Counted from the first letter of the stretch, positions 1-10,143 are shown. The stretch: 64,000 nucleotides of DNA from Leeuwenhoekiella sp. (GCA_002708845.1 PAPI01000024.1:310001-374000), one strand, 5' to 3'. A program made the numbers and translations. The notes: generated by a model from the sequence alone, not told the origin.

Positions 1-1
1 T

Positions 2-127
2 ATTTATTCTAACAAAAGTTATGTTGCCCTATTGAGAAGAAGAAGTGCAACGCTGGAGTTACCTGAAAACGAAAATTCTGAAACTCACCCAGGAGAGCAA
101 TGTGTTACCTCAATCCAAATTGTTTAG
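2..127 (+). CDS. 3' end of an unidentified gene cut by the left edge
   Basis: An open frame enters from the left edge and ends at a TAG at 125-127, giving 41 residues of a C-terminus that is polar and carries a short basic patch (LLRRR). Nothing in it identifies a family. It could be a genuine gene end or a chance open frame in decayed DNA, because the next 700 bases are clearly degenerate. From 128 to 313 I see no gene, hairpin or convincing promoter. Confidence 0.25.
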   Translation: MYSNKSYVALLRRRSATLELPENENSETHPGEQCVTSIQIV

Positions 128-313
128 GGAAATGTAAGCACAGAACGGAAGAGGGTAAATTTAATAGAGTAAAAGACTTCACAAGTGATTTTTATAAATT
201 TTGCCTAACTTATTTTTAGAAGGTCGATTAGCAAACAGTCATACTAAACACGCTTCTTTTTTCAGCCCCGCTTTTAAACCGACTTGCTTATTCATTTTGT
301 AGAAAACAATACT

Positions 314-820
314 ATGAGTAAAAAATAGGATTAAAGGACGCCAACTCTATCGGAATTGGTGAAATGGTTAGCGGCGGAATTTTCGCATTTCTTGGTCTCG
401 CGGTTTCGTAAGCAAAAGGAGGTACGCCGGTAGCCTTCGCTTTTGCTGGTCTCATCGCCTTGTTAACTGCATATTCATACGCTAAACTTTCAAAAAACCG
501 CAATGATGACGGTACTTTTGAATTTGTAAACAATCATTTTGGTGAAAGTATATTTTCAGGTGGTATCAATAATCTTCTTTGGCTAAGCTATATTGTGATG
601 CTGTCATTGTTAATGACATAGGCTATAAAAAGCATAACGAATAAGAGTCAAAAAGATGGATACACACCGCAGCAGGAATTCTGTGCGTTTTGGCGCTCTT
701 CACCTTGCTCATTCAACAATTTGGTGATAATAAAATCGGAGTACTGGTTTCTGTGAGTATTATACTTTCCTCTTAATTATTGAATTGATCTATCAAAAAA
801 CACAGGCAAACCAAGCCTAA
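314..820 (+). pseudogene. Decayed APC-superfamily amino-acid permease
   Basis: Translating across frames recovers permease sequence. An ATG at 314 would open MSKKIGLKDA if the six-A run after it had one more A. The same frame continues with the first-helix signature SIGIGEMVSGGIFAFLG, a TAA at 409-411, then GGTPVAFAFAGLIALLTAYS and SGGINNLLWLSYIVML up to a TAG at 619-621. After a further +1 shift near 670 a hydrophobic helix (AAGILCVLALFTLLIQQFGD) resumes, and the remnant ends near 820. Only about 170 codons remain where APC permeases usually have over 400, so a large internal deletion is inferred. At least two frameshifts and two in-frame stops rule out function. Confidence 0.85.
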
Positions 821-901
821 GTCTCCTATTTTGGCATCAGCAATGAGTCAAAATCCTGCAACTGAAATTTTAGCCCTATTTTAGTGCGAAAATGCCAAGG
901 T

Positions 902-1855
902 ATGTCTGCAATGCAACCCCCGGAAACTTATAAAAAACAGGAGTACAATGACTTTGGTCTGGGCGAAAAGGCCACTTCGGGCCATTATCGCGTACTTAAA
1001 AAAGACGGTTCGTTCAATATTCACAAAGACAACGTGCCTTTTCTCGAGCGATTGAATTTCTTCCATACCCTGGTGACGATGTCCTGGCCGCGCTTTTTGC
1101 TGCTCGTGGGGCTTACCTACTTTTGTACAAACCTCCTCTTTGCCTCAATATACGTGAGTATCGGTACCGAAAATTTAACCGGGATAAACGGCATCACGCC
1201 TTTTGAGCGTTTTACCGAAGCTTTCTTTTTTAGCGCACAGACCATTACAACATTAGGTTATGGGCAGGTGGCACCACTAGGTATTCTGGCTAATATTGTA
1301 GCTGCAACCGAGTCTATGCTGGGGCTGTTGGGGTTTGCACTGGCTACCGGTTTAGTTTACGGACGCTTTTCAAAACCTGCAGCAAAATTGAAGTATAGCG
1401 AGCAGGCTGTGGTTGCTCCTTATAAAGACATTAATGGTTTTATGTTTCGGGTGGCAAATCCACATGGTAATCAATTGCTTGAGGTGGAAGCTAAAGTTTC
1501 ACTATCTATATTACGTGAGAATTCAAGCCTACGGGATTTTTATGAGCTGGAATTAGAACGCTCTAAAGTTGTTTTCCTTCCGGCGGTTTGGACCATTGTT
1601 CATCCCATTTCCGGGGACAGTCCATTCTTAAAATTCAAAAGAGAAGAACTCGCGATGGGTGACATTGAGATTATTGTCGTGATTAAGGCTTTTGACGAAA
1701 GCTTCTCGCAATCGGTTTATTCCCGCTCCTCGTATAAGTTTGATGAAATCAAATGGGGTGAAAAATTCATTTACCTGATGTCTCACAAAAATGGCAGAAT
1801 TGCAGTAGATCTGAGTGGATTAAGCACTACAGAAGATGCTGAGCTAAACGCTTAA
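902..1855 (+). CDS. Inward-rectifier (KirBac-type) potassium channel
   Basis: Predicted inner-membrane K+ channel of the bacterial inward-rectifier family. Counting from an upstream GTG at 884 (323 codons), there is an N-terminal slide-helix region with KKDGSFNI, a first membrane helix at about 70-92, a pore helix, the selectivity filter TTLGYG at 122-127 and a second helix at about 135-160. A beta-rich cytoplasmic domain follows to about residue 310, as in KirBac proteins, which are tetramers gated by the cytoplasmic domain. I chose the ATG at 902; GTG 884 and ATG 911 are also possible because there is no ribosome-binding site to decide. The gene sits alone behind a dead permease, and its physiological role cannot be read from context. 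The family call is firm. Confidence 0.9.
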   Translation: MSAMQPPETYKKQEYNDFGLGEKATSGHYRVLKKDGSFNIHKDNVPFLERLNFFHTLVTMSWPRFLLLVGLTYFCTNLLFASIYVSIGTENLTGINGITPFERFTEAFFFSAQTITTLGYGQVAPLGILANIVAATESMLGLLGFALATGLVYGRFSKPAAKLKYSEQAVVAPYKDINGFMFRVANPHGNQLLEVEAKVSLSILRENSSLRDFYELELERSKVVFLPAVWTIVHPISGDSPFLKFKREELAMGDIEIIVVIKAFDESFSQSVYSRSSYKFDEIKWGEKFIYLMSHKNGRIAVDLSGLSTTEDAELNA

Positions 1856-1953
1856 AGCCTCGCTACTTCAAATCATAAAACCTTAAGATAAAATTAAAAG
1901 TATCGCAGTTTAGAATTGGTAATTTCAATGGCTAAATGCTTCCGGCGGTTTAA

Positions 1954-2691
1954 ATGCCATCTATGAGAAATACATTACTTCAGTTTATTTACAAATTAGG
2001 CCGACTGCTGCGCGATAAATTTCATCAGTACAACCCCGGGCTGCCTTATCTAATTACCATCCTTGTTGCTTTGGTTATTGTAGTCTTTGGTATCAACCTG
2101 TTTATTGAACTTACCGATACGCTGGAATCTGATATGCTGAATGCCTGGGATGCTCGAATTACAGATTATGTTCTCTCCTACCGCAATCCTGCACTTACCA
2201 GGTACTTTATTTTTGTCACAGACGTGGGGGATTTGTACGGCTACTTAACCATTCTGGTAATCGCTACAATTCTATCGTATTTTGTCTTTAAGCAATGGAA
2301 GTACGTTCTGCAAATTGTACTGGTACTGGCTTTAGCGTCCATTTCAAACGTAATTTTAAAACGCTTTATAGATCGCGCACGCCCCAGTATTGAACATCTG
2401 GTTACCGTAGAAACCCTAAGCTATCCCAGCGGCCATGCGATGAGCGCTATGGCTTTTTACGGCTTTCTTATTTATCTGGTTACCCGTTTTAGAATTAACA
2501 AGCTTCTAAAAGTACTTTGCATCACGGTTCTGGTGCTTTTTATTCTAAGCATTGGCATCAGTCGCATCTATCTGGGTGTACACTTTCCGTCAGATATCGC
2601 TGGTGGCTTTATCGCCGGTTTTATCTGGGTTATTTTCTGTATTCTGCTTTTTAATGTAATTGAGATGTTCCGCAGAGATCCTAAAACCTAG
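1954..2691 (+). CDS. PAP2-family membrane phosphatase
   Basis: A 245-residue integral membrane protein with the three motifs of the PAP2 (type 2 phosphatidic acid phosphatase) superfamily: KRFIDRARP at 136-144, YPSGHA at 157-162 and SRIYLGVHFPSD at 203-214. The two histidines (161 and 210) are the expected nucleophile and acid/base. About six hydrophobic helices surround them. Likely substrates are lipid phosphates or undecaprenyl diphosphate, but the sequence does not distinguish these. A second ATG at 1963 is an alternative start. The gene lies 98 bp after the K+ channel gene and faces tamL. Its stop is followed by a small GC hairpin (2692-2705). Confidence 0.9.
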   Translation: MPSMRNTLLQFIYKLGRLLRDKFHQYNPGLPYLITILVALVIVVFGINLFIELTDTLESDMLNAWDARITDYVLSYRNPALTRYFIFVTDVGDLYGYLTILVIATILSYFVFKQWKYVLQIVLVLALASISNVILKRFIDRARPSIEHLVTVETLSYPSGHAMSAMAFYGFLIYLVTRFRINKLLKVLCITVLVLFILSIGISRIYLGVHFPSDIAGGFIAGFIWVIFCILLFNVIEMFRRDPKT

Positions 2692-2767
2692 GCCTGTAAA
2701 CAGGCAGTTATTATACTTGATAAATTGGAAGTCCTAATTTTGTTCTTTTCTTTGCTTTCGCGAAAGC
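2692..2767. terminator. Convergent gap with two short palindromes
   Basis: The gap between the PAP2 gene and tamL, which face each other, holds GCCTGT-AA-ACAGGC at 2692-2705 and the perfect palindrome GCTTTCGCGAAAGC at 2754-2767, directly after the tamL stop. Neither has a long T-run, so terminator function is only plausible. Confidence 0.35.
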
Positions 2768-5050
2768 TTAAAACGGATACCCAATAGCGAAATTAAGTAT
2801 CGGATTACTCACATCCCACGACCAACGTTTCCCCTGTGCTAAACTGGGATCGTGAAAAGGAGCCGCAAGATCCAACCGAATTACAAAATTCTGAATATCT
2901 ACGCGCATACCAAAACCTCCGCCAATACCAAGTTCACTGATAAAATCACTGCCAAAAGTATCCCCTTCCAGAGCTTCATTATTAGTCGTGTTCCACACAT
3001 TACCGGCATCTACAAATAGAGCTCCCTTAAGAATATTTACAATAGGAAAACGGTATTCGAGATTAGCTTCTAATCTTAAATTTCCGGTCTGGTCGTAATA
3101 GCTGTTATTATCGGGCTCATACGTACCCGGGCCTAGAGAGCGGGTTCTAAATGCCCTTACGCTATAAGGTCCGCCCGAAAAGTACTGCTTGGTATAAGGC
3201 ACCACTTCCGAATTGCCGTAAGGCACACCCAAACCGGCAAAAAGCCTGGTCGCGATGGTTTGATTACTGAAGTTGAAATGGTATCGCACATCAGCATCCA
3301 GGCGTGCATACTGGGCGTAATCGAGACCAAAAATACTCTGAGGCTTATCGCCACTGGCAAACAAGCTCAGGCTGTTTCCGGCCGTATCAAAATTGGTATT
3401 AAAATAAATCTGATGGGTTTTGCCGGCATCAACCATTCCGTTATAAATAAAAGAGTACGTAAGGCCTGAAATAAACTGCTGCTCAAAACTGGTTTGTAAA
3501 AAGGGATTAGCTTCTAAGATGGCATCAAACTCAGGAGTGGTATTGGCCAAAGAGACATAGTTTATCGCCACCGGATTTATCTCATGGGTAACATATTTAT
3601 TAGCCTGCCATATATAACCAAATTTACCTTCAACCGAACCCAGTGTAAACAATTGTGTACGGTTAAGATAAGCCACACCTAATTCCATTTTTGTTTTGGG
3701 AATATCGTATTTAAAATAATCCTTTGAGATGTCAATAGGAAACAGCATTCTCGGGAAAATCAAGGTTCCGTTTAAACCCAGCTGGATGCTCGAACTCCCG
3801 GAATTATTTCCGGCACCACCGGCCTGAACTTCATAACTTCCGTCTAAAGAAATATTGAGCGTCTCCCCGCCTTTAAACAGATTTCGGTTCACAAAAGTGA
3901 GCCCCAGACCGGGACCCGTAAACCCGTTTGACTTGGTTACCGCTTTTACCTCAGCGCGCACAGCCCGTTTATTTAAGGGCGAAAGAAAAATATTGGCTTC
4001 CAGTAATCCCAGACTATCATCTGCCGCATCGGTTTCCAGCTCGTTGTAGCGTATGTTTACAAACTTATAAGCACCAATAGAACCCAATCTGCGGCTAGTG
4101 GCCTTCGAGGTCATCGGACTGTATAAATCGCCTTCTTCTAGCAAAATAAAGGGGTCGAGACGCTTCGGTTTGAAGAAGGTTTCCCCTTGTATAAAACTCT
4201 TCTGAGCAAATCGTGTGGTGTCTAGTGCACTGCTGTCTAATTCTACCGTATTATTGGGGTATACATTGACTTTGGCAATTTTATAAGGAATTATTGATTT
4301 TTCAGGCACATCTTTTTTAAGTCTCAAATACAGATCAAAACGCTTATTTCGGTACTGATTGGTATCGGTCTCAAAAATTAAAAACGCCGAATTAAAATTG
4401 TAATAACCGCGCTCTTTTAAATACCCATCAATACGTTCCCGCTCTGCCTTCATAGCGCTGAGATCAAAACGCATATCTTTTTTAATAAGACTTTCAGAAA
4501 GGGAGTTTTTAATAGGATTGTAAACCATCAGCGTATCGGTGTCGAGCTGATAGGTTTTGAGACGGTAAGGCTTCGACATCCGCAAGCGGTAAATGGCTTC
4601 AGCTTCCTTATTGGTCGTATCGCGCACAATCTCTGAAGTGGCTACACTGTAGAAAAAGCCTTTATTCTCGAGACGATTCAACAGAATTTGCTCCATCTCG
4701 TAGGTCTGTACATCGGTATCGTAAACCGGTTCCTGTCCAAATTTTTTATTGAGGAAGCGATTGATGAACCCCGGTTTTTCCCGGTTTGCCTTATAGTGAA
4801 AATATACACCGGGATAGCCTCCTAAAAAGCTACTCACGGGATCTGGTCTTAGCGCTGACTCCAGGTCAAGCTGTATGTTATCAATATCATTAACCACAGA
4901 ATCTGGTGTTAGCTCTACCCGTTGGTCTGTAAACAGAAATTTATCTTCCGGAATAAAGCGCTCTACCGAGCAGCTGTAAAGCATAAAACCCAGTATGAGA
5001 AGAACAGTGAACTTGCCAGTAATTTGTATTTTATAGTTAGTTCTTATCAT
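2768..5050 (-). CDS. tamL: TamL, lipoprotein BamA/TamA-family outer-membrane protein
   Basis: A 760-residue outer-membrane protein of the Omp85 (BamA/TamA) superfamily. The N-terminus is a lipoprotein signal with Cys27 in LYSC, so the mature protein should be lipid-anchored, a property of the Bacteroidota TamL variant. Residues of about 30-350 hold POTRA-like segments, and about 380-760 form the beta-barrel, with Gly/aromatic strands such as YFSGGPYSVRAFR and a terminal strand ending in IGYPF. Its start overlaps the end of the tamB-like gene upstream by 14 bp, so the two are translationally coupled. With TamB it is expected to move material (beta-barrel proteins or lipids) between inner and outer membranes. 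The family is sure; the substrate is unknown. Confidence 0.9.
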   Translation of the reverse strand: MIRTNYKIQITGKFTVLLILGFMLYSCSVERFIPEDKFLFTDQRVELTPDSVVNDIDNIQLDLESALRPDPVSSFLGGYPGVYFHYKANREKPGFINRFLNKKFGQEPVYDTDVQTYEMEQILLNRLENKGFFYSVATSEIVRDTTNKEAEAIYRLRMSKPYRLKTYQLDTDTLMVYNPIKNSLSESLIKKDMRFDLSAMKAERERIDGYLKERGYYNFNSAFLIFETDTNQYRNKRFDLYLRLKKDVPEKSIIPYKIAKVNVYPNNTVELDSSALDTTRFAQKSFIQGETFFKPKRLDPFILLEEGDLYSPMTSKATSRRLGSIGAYKFVNIRYNELETDAADDSLGLLEANIFLSPLNKRAVRAEVKAVTKSNGFTGPGLGLTFVNRNLFKGGETLNISLDGSYEVQAGGAGNNSGSSSIQLGLNGTLIFPRMLFPIDISKDYFKYDIPKTKMELGVAYLNRTQLFTLGSVEGKFGYIWQANKYVTHEINPVAINYVSLANTTPEFDAILEANPFLQTSFEQQFISGLTYSFIYNGMVDAGKTHQIYFNTNFDTAGNSLSLFASGDKPQSIFGLDYAQYARLDADVRYHFNFSNQTIATRLFAGLGVPYGNSEVVPYTKQYFSGGPYSVRAFRTRSLGPGTYEPDNNSYYDQTGNLRLEANLEYRFPIVNILKGALFVDAGNVWNTTNNEALEGDTFGSDFISELGIGGGFGMRVDIQNFVIRLDLAAPFHDPSLAQGKRWSWDVSNPILNFAIGYPF

Positions 5051-8000
5051 TCTCTTCTTCTTTTTTTGCCGGAAACATCGACTTCCAAAGCTCTGTAAAC
5101 TTGTTAAACTCCTGCGTAAATAAAAGCGAAATACCGTTCACTATAATTTGCCCGTCAACGACGTTCTCAAACTGACTGCGACGATAACCTCTAAGGCGAT
5201 AGCGACCATCTTCTGTCAATAAATACTCTATACTTACATTACCTACTACTGGGGCCGTACCGCCATCTGCATTAGTATTACTGCCCTGCAGGTCTACATT
5301 GCTTCCTACGCTAACCACTACTCTATCATCAAAGAGTTTTTTCTGTGCAGCGATGTCTAGTGTTGTCCGTTCACTAGGTGAACTCCCCTGATAATCGGTG
5401 TAGCTGTCCAGACCAAAATTTAAATTGAAACCGGTATCTCCTAAAAGCTTATCTGAAAACAGGTTTAACTGATCTGAAATCGCATCGTTTAGGTTATCAC
5501 GCGCAATGGTTGCCGTTCCTCCCGCGCTTCCGTCACTGGATGCTGAAGGGAAAAACCGATTGAGTACCAAAAGGGAAAACACCTGTTTATTGAGTTCATT
5601 TTCCTGCTGATTAAGTTGTTGTACCCGGCTGTACACCTGCCCTCCTACTGCACCACGGCTACCTTCCGGAATATCCAGATTAAACGAAATAACCGGCTGC
5701 ATGAGTTCGCCATTGATATTGATGTAGACTCTAAAAGGAACCTCCTGGCGATACTGGCCCTGCGTACTGATGTCTGCTCCACTCGTCTGCGAAGCCATAA
5801 GCCCGCTTGCTGAAGTTTCAACGCTGTAGTAGGCCTTGATATCCAGGTCGGCATCAAAAGGGTCCCCAGACCACGTTATGCGGCTATCAGGTGCCAAATC
5901 AAAACGGCGTTTAACCAACCCGTATAAACTCATTTCATAATGCCCGTCTGTAACATTATAGCGCCCGCTCAGAGTCATTCTTCCGTTAGGATACATATCA
6001 AACTGAAAATCCCCGGTACCCGAAACCTGAAAGTTATCACCGGTTTGTTCATCAATAACTAAATTGAATGTAGCGCCCTTTGCTATACTCAGCTTTGCAT
6101 CTACGCCAAAACCAGAAACGGTATACGACTTTTCTTCAGAATTGGTTAAGATCGCATCTGGATTTTCCTTATTCACAAAAATCACAACACCATCTTTTGA
6201 CTCAATCTGTACCTCCGAAGGTGGAACTACATAGGTTAGATCGGTCTCCGGTTTAACGGTTAGATCAAGATCAACTTTTGGCAGATTGAGATCACCGGTT
6301 ATGCTTGCGTTTGCATCAAAAACAGCCCTGCCGTAAACCAGGTCAAAATCGTCTTTTGTTGAATTTAGTGCTTCAAAGTTCGTTGCTTTGATATCTAAAT
6401 CGAAGGTAGGATTTACAAAACTTTCGGTGCCCACTTCCCCATTTACTACCAATGTATTGGAACTGGAATCCAGTATTTTAAAATCTGAAAAATACAATGC
6501 GGTATTATCAAGTTTAATGCTTTCGTTAGCTAAAAGAAACGGAGCATTGAGTTTGGTTACTTCAAACTTGGCCTGATCAAAATTTAAAGTTCCTTCGTAA
6601 TTGGGCTCTGCGGTGGTACCGGTTAGACTCAATTTACCGTTGACCGTACCGGAAGCATTGCTGATTTCACCCACTGAAAAGTTCTCAAGAGCCTTCATTT
6701 GTAAGGAATTGATATCGAGATCCAGATCAATTTCTGCCGCGGTGGTGTTAGTACGATAGGTTCCTGTAAGGTCCAGATCGGCAACGCCTTCTTTAACACT
6801 CATATCAAAATCATAAGCTGTTGAACTGATGGATTTACCATTCGCGGTAAGGACACCCATATCGGTCCCCATTACTTCAAAATCTACAATCTTAAGATCG
6901 GTGACCATTCCGGGGGAGGTTGTAGGTTCTTCTACGGCAAAAGTACCGCTCAACTTACCTTTTGCCAGACTTTCATCAGGATTTAGAAAACTGGTTATGG
7001 TCGAAAGTTTAAAATTATCAAATTGTACGCCCAGATGCTCTTTAGATACCCGAGGCAAGTTGTTACCTGCTTCTACCCTCTGGTTGTTGTAGCTTAGAAC
7101 AAAATCAGTAAACACGGTATTATTTTCCCGGAAGGCAATGCGGTTGTTCGGGTTTACATCCCAGGAGTTTTTATTTAAAATCAATTCTTCAGGCAGAATA
7201 TGCAGCGTGACGACATCATCCTGCAATTCGATCTCTGAAGCAATATGCATCAGGCGTTCGTTTTTGTGCATAGAACTAAAATCAAGAGCCAGCTTACTAT
7301 TTTGTAGAGCTCCCTCGAGTCTGGTATTTTGAAGATCAACAGGCCCGGCTATCAATTCTTTTAAACCAAAGTCAAAATTTAAATGCTCAGCATCAGAATT
7401 CACGGTAAATGCGAGGCTGTCGATGGTATAGCCGTTATAATTGATATAGGGTAAATTAATGTCCGCATTGAGATCACGCTTGAGTTCATTAAAATTAATT
7501 GCAATTTGTACGGTGTCAAGCTGCCGCAGGTTGGGTACAAAAACTTCATTGAGAATAGGAGCTTCGTGAACCGTTCCCCGCACACGAATCACAACCGGGT
7601 CTGCAATGGTATCCATATTGGGATTGGTATCCAGATAACGTCTAAAATGATTTTGAACCGCTGAAAGGAAACGCCCCGGACTCGTATTGGACTCCAGGTC
7701 TAATTCTAAAATTCGATTTTGGATGTCTACCGAAGTAGTATCAGGCTTAACAAATGCATTTACTGAAAGGTCTCCCAGTTGATAGGCTTCATCATCGTAA
7801 ACAGCCACTCCGCGGGTTATTTCTGACTGAACTTCATAGTCGGTCGCTGTTCCTTTAAAATTAGCCTGAAGATTGAATGCTGCTTTAATATTTTGCTTTA
7901 CCAAACCTAGCTCTTGTAAATCAGCACCAATTAAATCAAGATTTACCCGCGCACTACTTGCTACCGAATCGAGTTCTACATCTGCATTGAGCTTCATATT

Positions 8001-10013
8001 CAGGTTGCTGTCTTTATACGCCGAAGTAAGGGTGCCGATTCCATTTTTAAACTCACCGTCAAGTTTCAAATCCTTAAAGGTGTAGTTATTATAGCCTAAG
8101 CTGTCAATCTGTGCGGTAAGGCTTGCATCAAGATCATTTAACGTAGCTCCCGAGCCTTGTGCATCAAGATTAAAACTAATCTGACCTAGGCTTTCATTTT
8201 GTAAAAGACTGCCCAATTGTATTTGTGAGCCATTTACTTTACCCTCAAACTCGATAGTGTCTCCAAAAGCCAATCTACCATCTAATCCCACTTGACCTTT
8301 GCTGGTTTCCAGTTTGCTTTTAGTAAGCAATCTACTGTCGGTTCCCTTAAGCGATCCGTTTAGCTTTACATCTTCAGGCAATGCGACACCAAGTTCTTCT
8401 TCATTAATAAACTTATTAATATCACTACGTGAGCTCGTAATGCGGTAATCGGGGAAGTTGTAGGCTAATTCCTCGGGCTCAGTTAGGTTGTAAACCGTAC
8501 CTCGCAATCTGACATTGGTAGCATTACCCCAGTTGATTTGAGCTGTATTAATGTCGAGAGCTGAAAGGTTTCCGCTAGCTGAAAGGTTTCCGGTAACCGG
8601 GCGTCTGCTTAGCGTAGCAAGATATTCATTAGAGCGCAGGGCCGGCTGAAACTTAAAAATCGTATTTAAATCTGCGACGATTCGATCTAAATTGAGATTG
8701 AGTCTGGCATTTCCCGGCTTTTCAATAAAGTCTGCCAGTGAAGTGTAACTCAATTGTGAAGAGCCTGAAAGTTCATTTCCATTCAGTGCTAAATTAAGGT
8801 CTCGAATATTTAAATTTTCATCAGTTGCTTCAATTTCAAAGCCAAGCGTCTTTAAGTCAATACCTGAAGCTTCCTGAAAATTGGCACTAGCTACAGTTGC
8901 TGTTAGGTTTCGGTCTTTAAAATTAAAATTAGGAATCTCAAGATTCAATTTAGATAGTGCAACAGCATTGGGGTTAAATTGACTCGAGGAAATCTGAGCT
9001 CCATCTAGTGTATACGTGAAATTTGTATTTCGAAGTTCTACATTTTCTGCGTTGACCACCATTTGAGGCCAACTGAAAGGAACGGGTTCCTGAGCATTTT
9101 GCGAAGCCTTTTCTTGCGTTTCTAAGTCGAGATTTACAATACTGTTCTCCAGTAAAAAACCATCAATAGTATAGTTCTGGTCTTTTAGATTTAACTGCGG
9201 TACCGATGTAACCAGATTCCCTACATCAGCTTTCAGAGCAATACCATCAGGCTGTGATGCGTAATCAACATCAACATTATTTATCGTGAGGCTGCTTATA
9301 CGTATCTGAGGCATCGGTGCAGCTGTAGTGTCTGCACTTTCAGGAAATGGCTTTGTTTGCTTGTAGAAAAGGGATGTGTTACTAAGACGTACATCCCCCA
9401 CATCAAATACAAATTGATCCAAATTAGTCTTATCTACGTCCAATTCAAGTTCATCAAGTTTTAACCGGGCATCAATACCGGCAACATCATCTTTAAATTT
9501 CAAATCGAAATTCTCAAAATCAAAAGTCCCCAGATTAAGTTCTAAAGCTGTGGTATCTTGTGGTGTTTGCTGTACTGTAGTGGTATCTGAAGCAAAGGCA
9601 TCAACTAAAAATTCATAATTAAAGCCTGAAACAGAATCTTTACGAATGATGTTTGCCTTTAATCCGTTCCAACTTACGTCATCAATACTAATCGGTCCGC
9701 CTTTAATTAATGACCACAACGGAATATCTGCCTCCAGGTGTTTGCTATAGACCAGCGTATCGCCTTGCTTATCTTCAAGATATAAACCATCTAAAGAAAG
9801 GTTACCACCAAATGTGATAAAAAGGTTATCAATCTGAACTTCGGTATTGGTTTTTGATTTGATGTAATTTACCGCCTTATCTACCAAAATACCCTGCCCC
9901 CAAGGACTGCGCACAAACAAGATGAGTGCTAAAAGTAAAAGCAGTATTACCCCAAAGATTTTAGCGATAATCTTCAGGCTCTTTTTAAAAATCTTCTTGC
10001 TTTTTGAAGTCAT
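5037..10013 (-). CDS. tamB: TamB-like translocation and assembly module protein
   Basis: A very large (1658-residue) AsmA/TamB-family protein. One hydrophobic helix at about 13-35 anchors it in the inner membrane, and the rest is a long periplasmic stretch of repetitive beta strands. The C-terminal DUF490/TamB domain covers roughly residues 1150-1640 (for example MTLSGRYNVTDGHYEMSL and EVPFRVYININGEL). In this family the beta structure forms a hydrophobic groove spanning the periplasm, thought to conduct phospholipid or to help assemble outer-membrane proteins. It is first in an operon with tamL (14-bp overlap). It is longer than the proteobacterial proteins of about 1260 residues, as is usual in Bacteroidota. 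Reading frame and length show no damage. Confidence 0.92.
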   Translation of the reverse strand: MTSKSKKIFKKSLKIIAKIFGVILLLLLALILFVRSPWGQGILVDKAVNYIKSKTNTEVQIDNLFITFGGNLSLDGLYLEDKQGDTLVYSKHLEADIPLWSLIKGGPISIDDVSWNGLKANIIRKDSVSGFNYEFLVDAFASDTTTVQQTPQDTTALELNLGTFDFENFDLKFKDDVAGIDARLKLDELELDVDKTNLDQFVFDVGDVRLSNTSLFYKQTKPFPESADTTAAPMPQIRISSLTINNVDVDYASQPDGIALKADVGNLVTSVPQLNLKDQNYTIDGFLLENSIVNLDLETQEKASQNAQEPVPFSWPQMVVNAENVELRNTNFTYTLDGAQISSSQFNPNAVALSKLNLEIPNFNFKDRNLTATVASANFQEASGIDLKTLGFEIEATDENLNIRDLNLALNGNELSGSSQLSYTSLADFIEKPGNARLNLNLDRIVADLNTIFKFQPALRSNEYLATLSRRPVTGNLSASGNLSALDINTAQINWGNATNVRLRGTVYNLTEPEELAYNFPDYRITSSRSDINKFINEEELGVALPEDVKLNGSLKGTDSRLLTKSKLETSKGQVGLDGRLAFGDTIEFEGKVNGSQIQLGSLLQNESLGQISFNLDAQGSGATLNDLDASLTAQIDSLGYNNYTFKDLKLDGEFKNGIGTLTSAYKDSNLNMKLNADVELDSVASSARVNLDLIGADLQELGLVKQNIKAAFNLQANFKGTATDYEVQSEITRGVAVYDDEAYQLGDLSVNAFVKPDTTSVDIQNRILELDLESNTSPGRFLSAVQNHFRRYLDTNPNMDTIADPVVIRVRGTVHEAPILNEVFVPNLRQLDTVQIAINFNELKRDLNADINLPYINYNGYTIDSLAFTVNSDAEHLNFDFGLKELIAGPVDLQNTRLEGALQNSKLALDFSSMHKNERLMHIASEIELQDDVVTLHILPEELILNKNSWDVNPNNRIAFRENNTVFTDFVLSYNNQRVEAGNNLPRVSKEHLGVQFDNFKLSTITSFLNPDESLAKGKLSGTFAVEEPTTSPGMVTDLKIVDFEVMGTDMGVLTANGKSISSTAYDFDMSVKEGVADLDLTGTYRTNTTAAEIDLDLDINSLQMKALENFSVGEISNASGTVNGKLSLTGTTAEPNYEGTLNFDQAKFEVTKLNAPFLLANESIKLDNTALYFSDFKILDSSSNTLVVNGEVGTESFVNPTFDLDIKATNFEALNSTKDDFDLVYGRAVFDANASITGDLNLPKVDLDLTVKPETDLTYVVPPSEVQIESKDGVVIFVNKENPDAILTNSEEKSYTVSGFGVDAKLSIAKGATFNLVIDEQTGDNFQVSGTGDFQFDMYPNGRMTLSGRYNVTDGHYEMSLYGLVKRRFDLAPDSRITWSGDPFDADLDIKAYYSVETSASGLMASQTSGADISTQGQYRQEVPFRVYININGELMQPVISFNLDIPEGSRGAVGGQVYSRVQQLNQQENELNKQVFSLLVLNRFFPSASSDGSAGGTATIARDNLNDAISDQLNLFSDKLLGDTGFNLNFGLDSYTDYQGSSPSERTTLDIAAQKKLFDDRVVVSVGSNVDLQGSNTNADGGTAPVVGNVSIEYLLTEDGRYRLRGYRRSQFENVVDGQIIVNGISLLFTQEFNKFTELWKSMFPAKKEEENDKN

Positions 10014-10143
10014 ATACTCCCGGTATCACAACAAATCAATCTGCTGTGTTTTTGAAATGTTAAAAGTACTCTTTCTGGCTGTGCCACTGGCTACACCTTC
10101 TATTAAAACCTTGTTATAGTTTTCTTTAAAGGCAGTTAAAAAG

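Noticed and set aside
312-533. 73-codon minus-strand open frame at the left end
   Set aside because: It is the complement of the permease pseudogene, whose permease motifs read on the plus strand.
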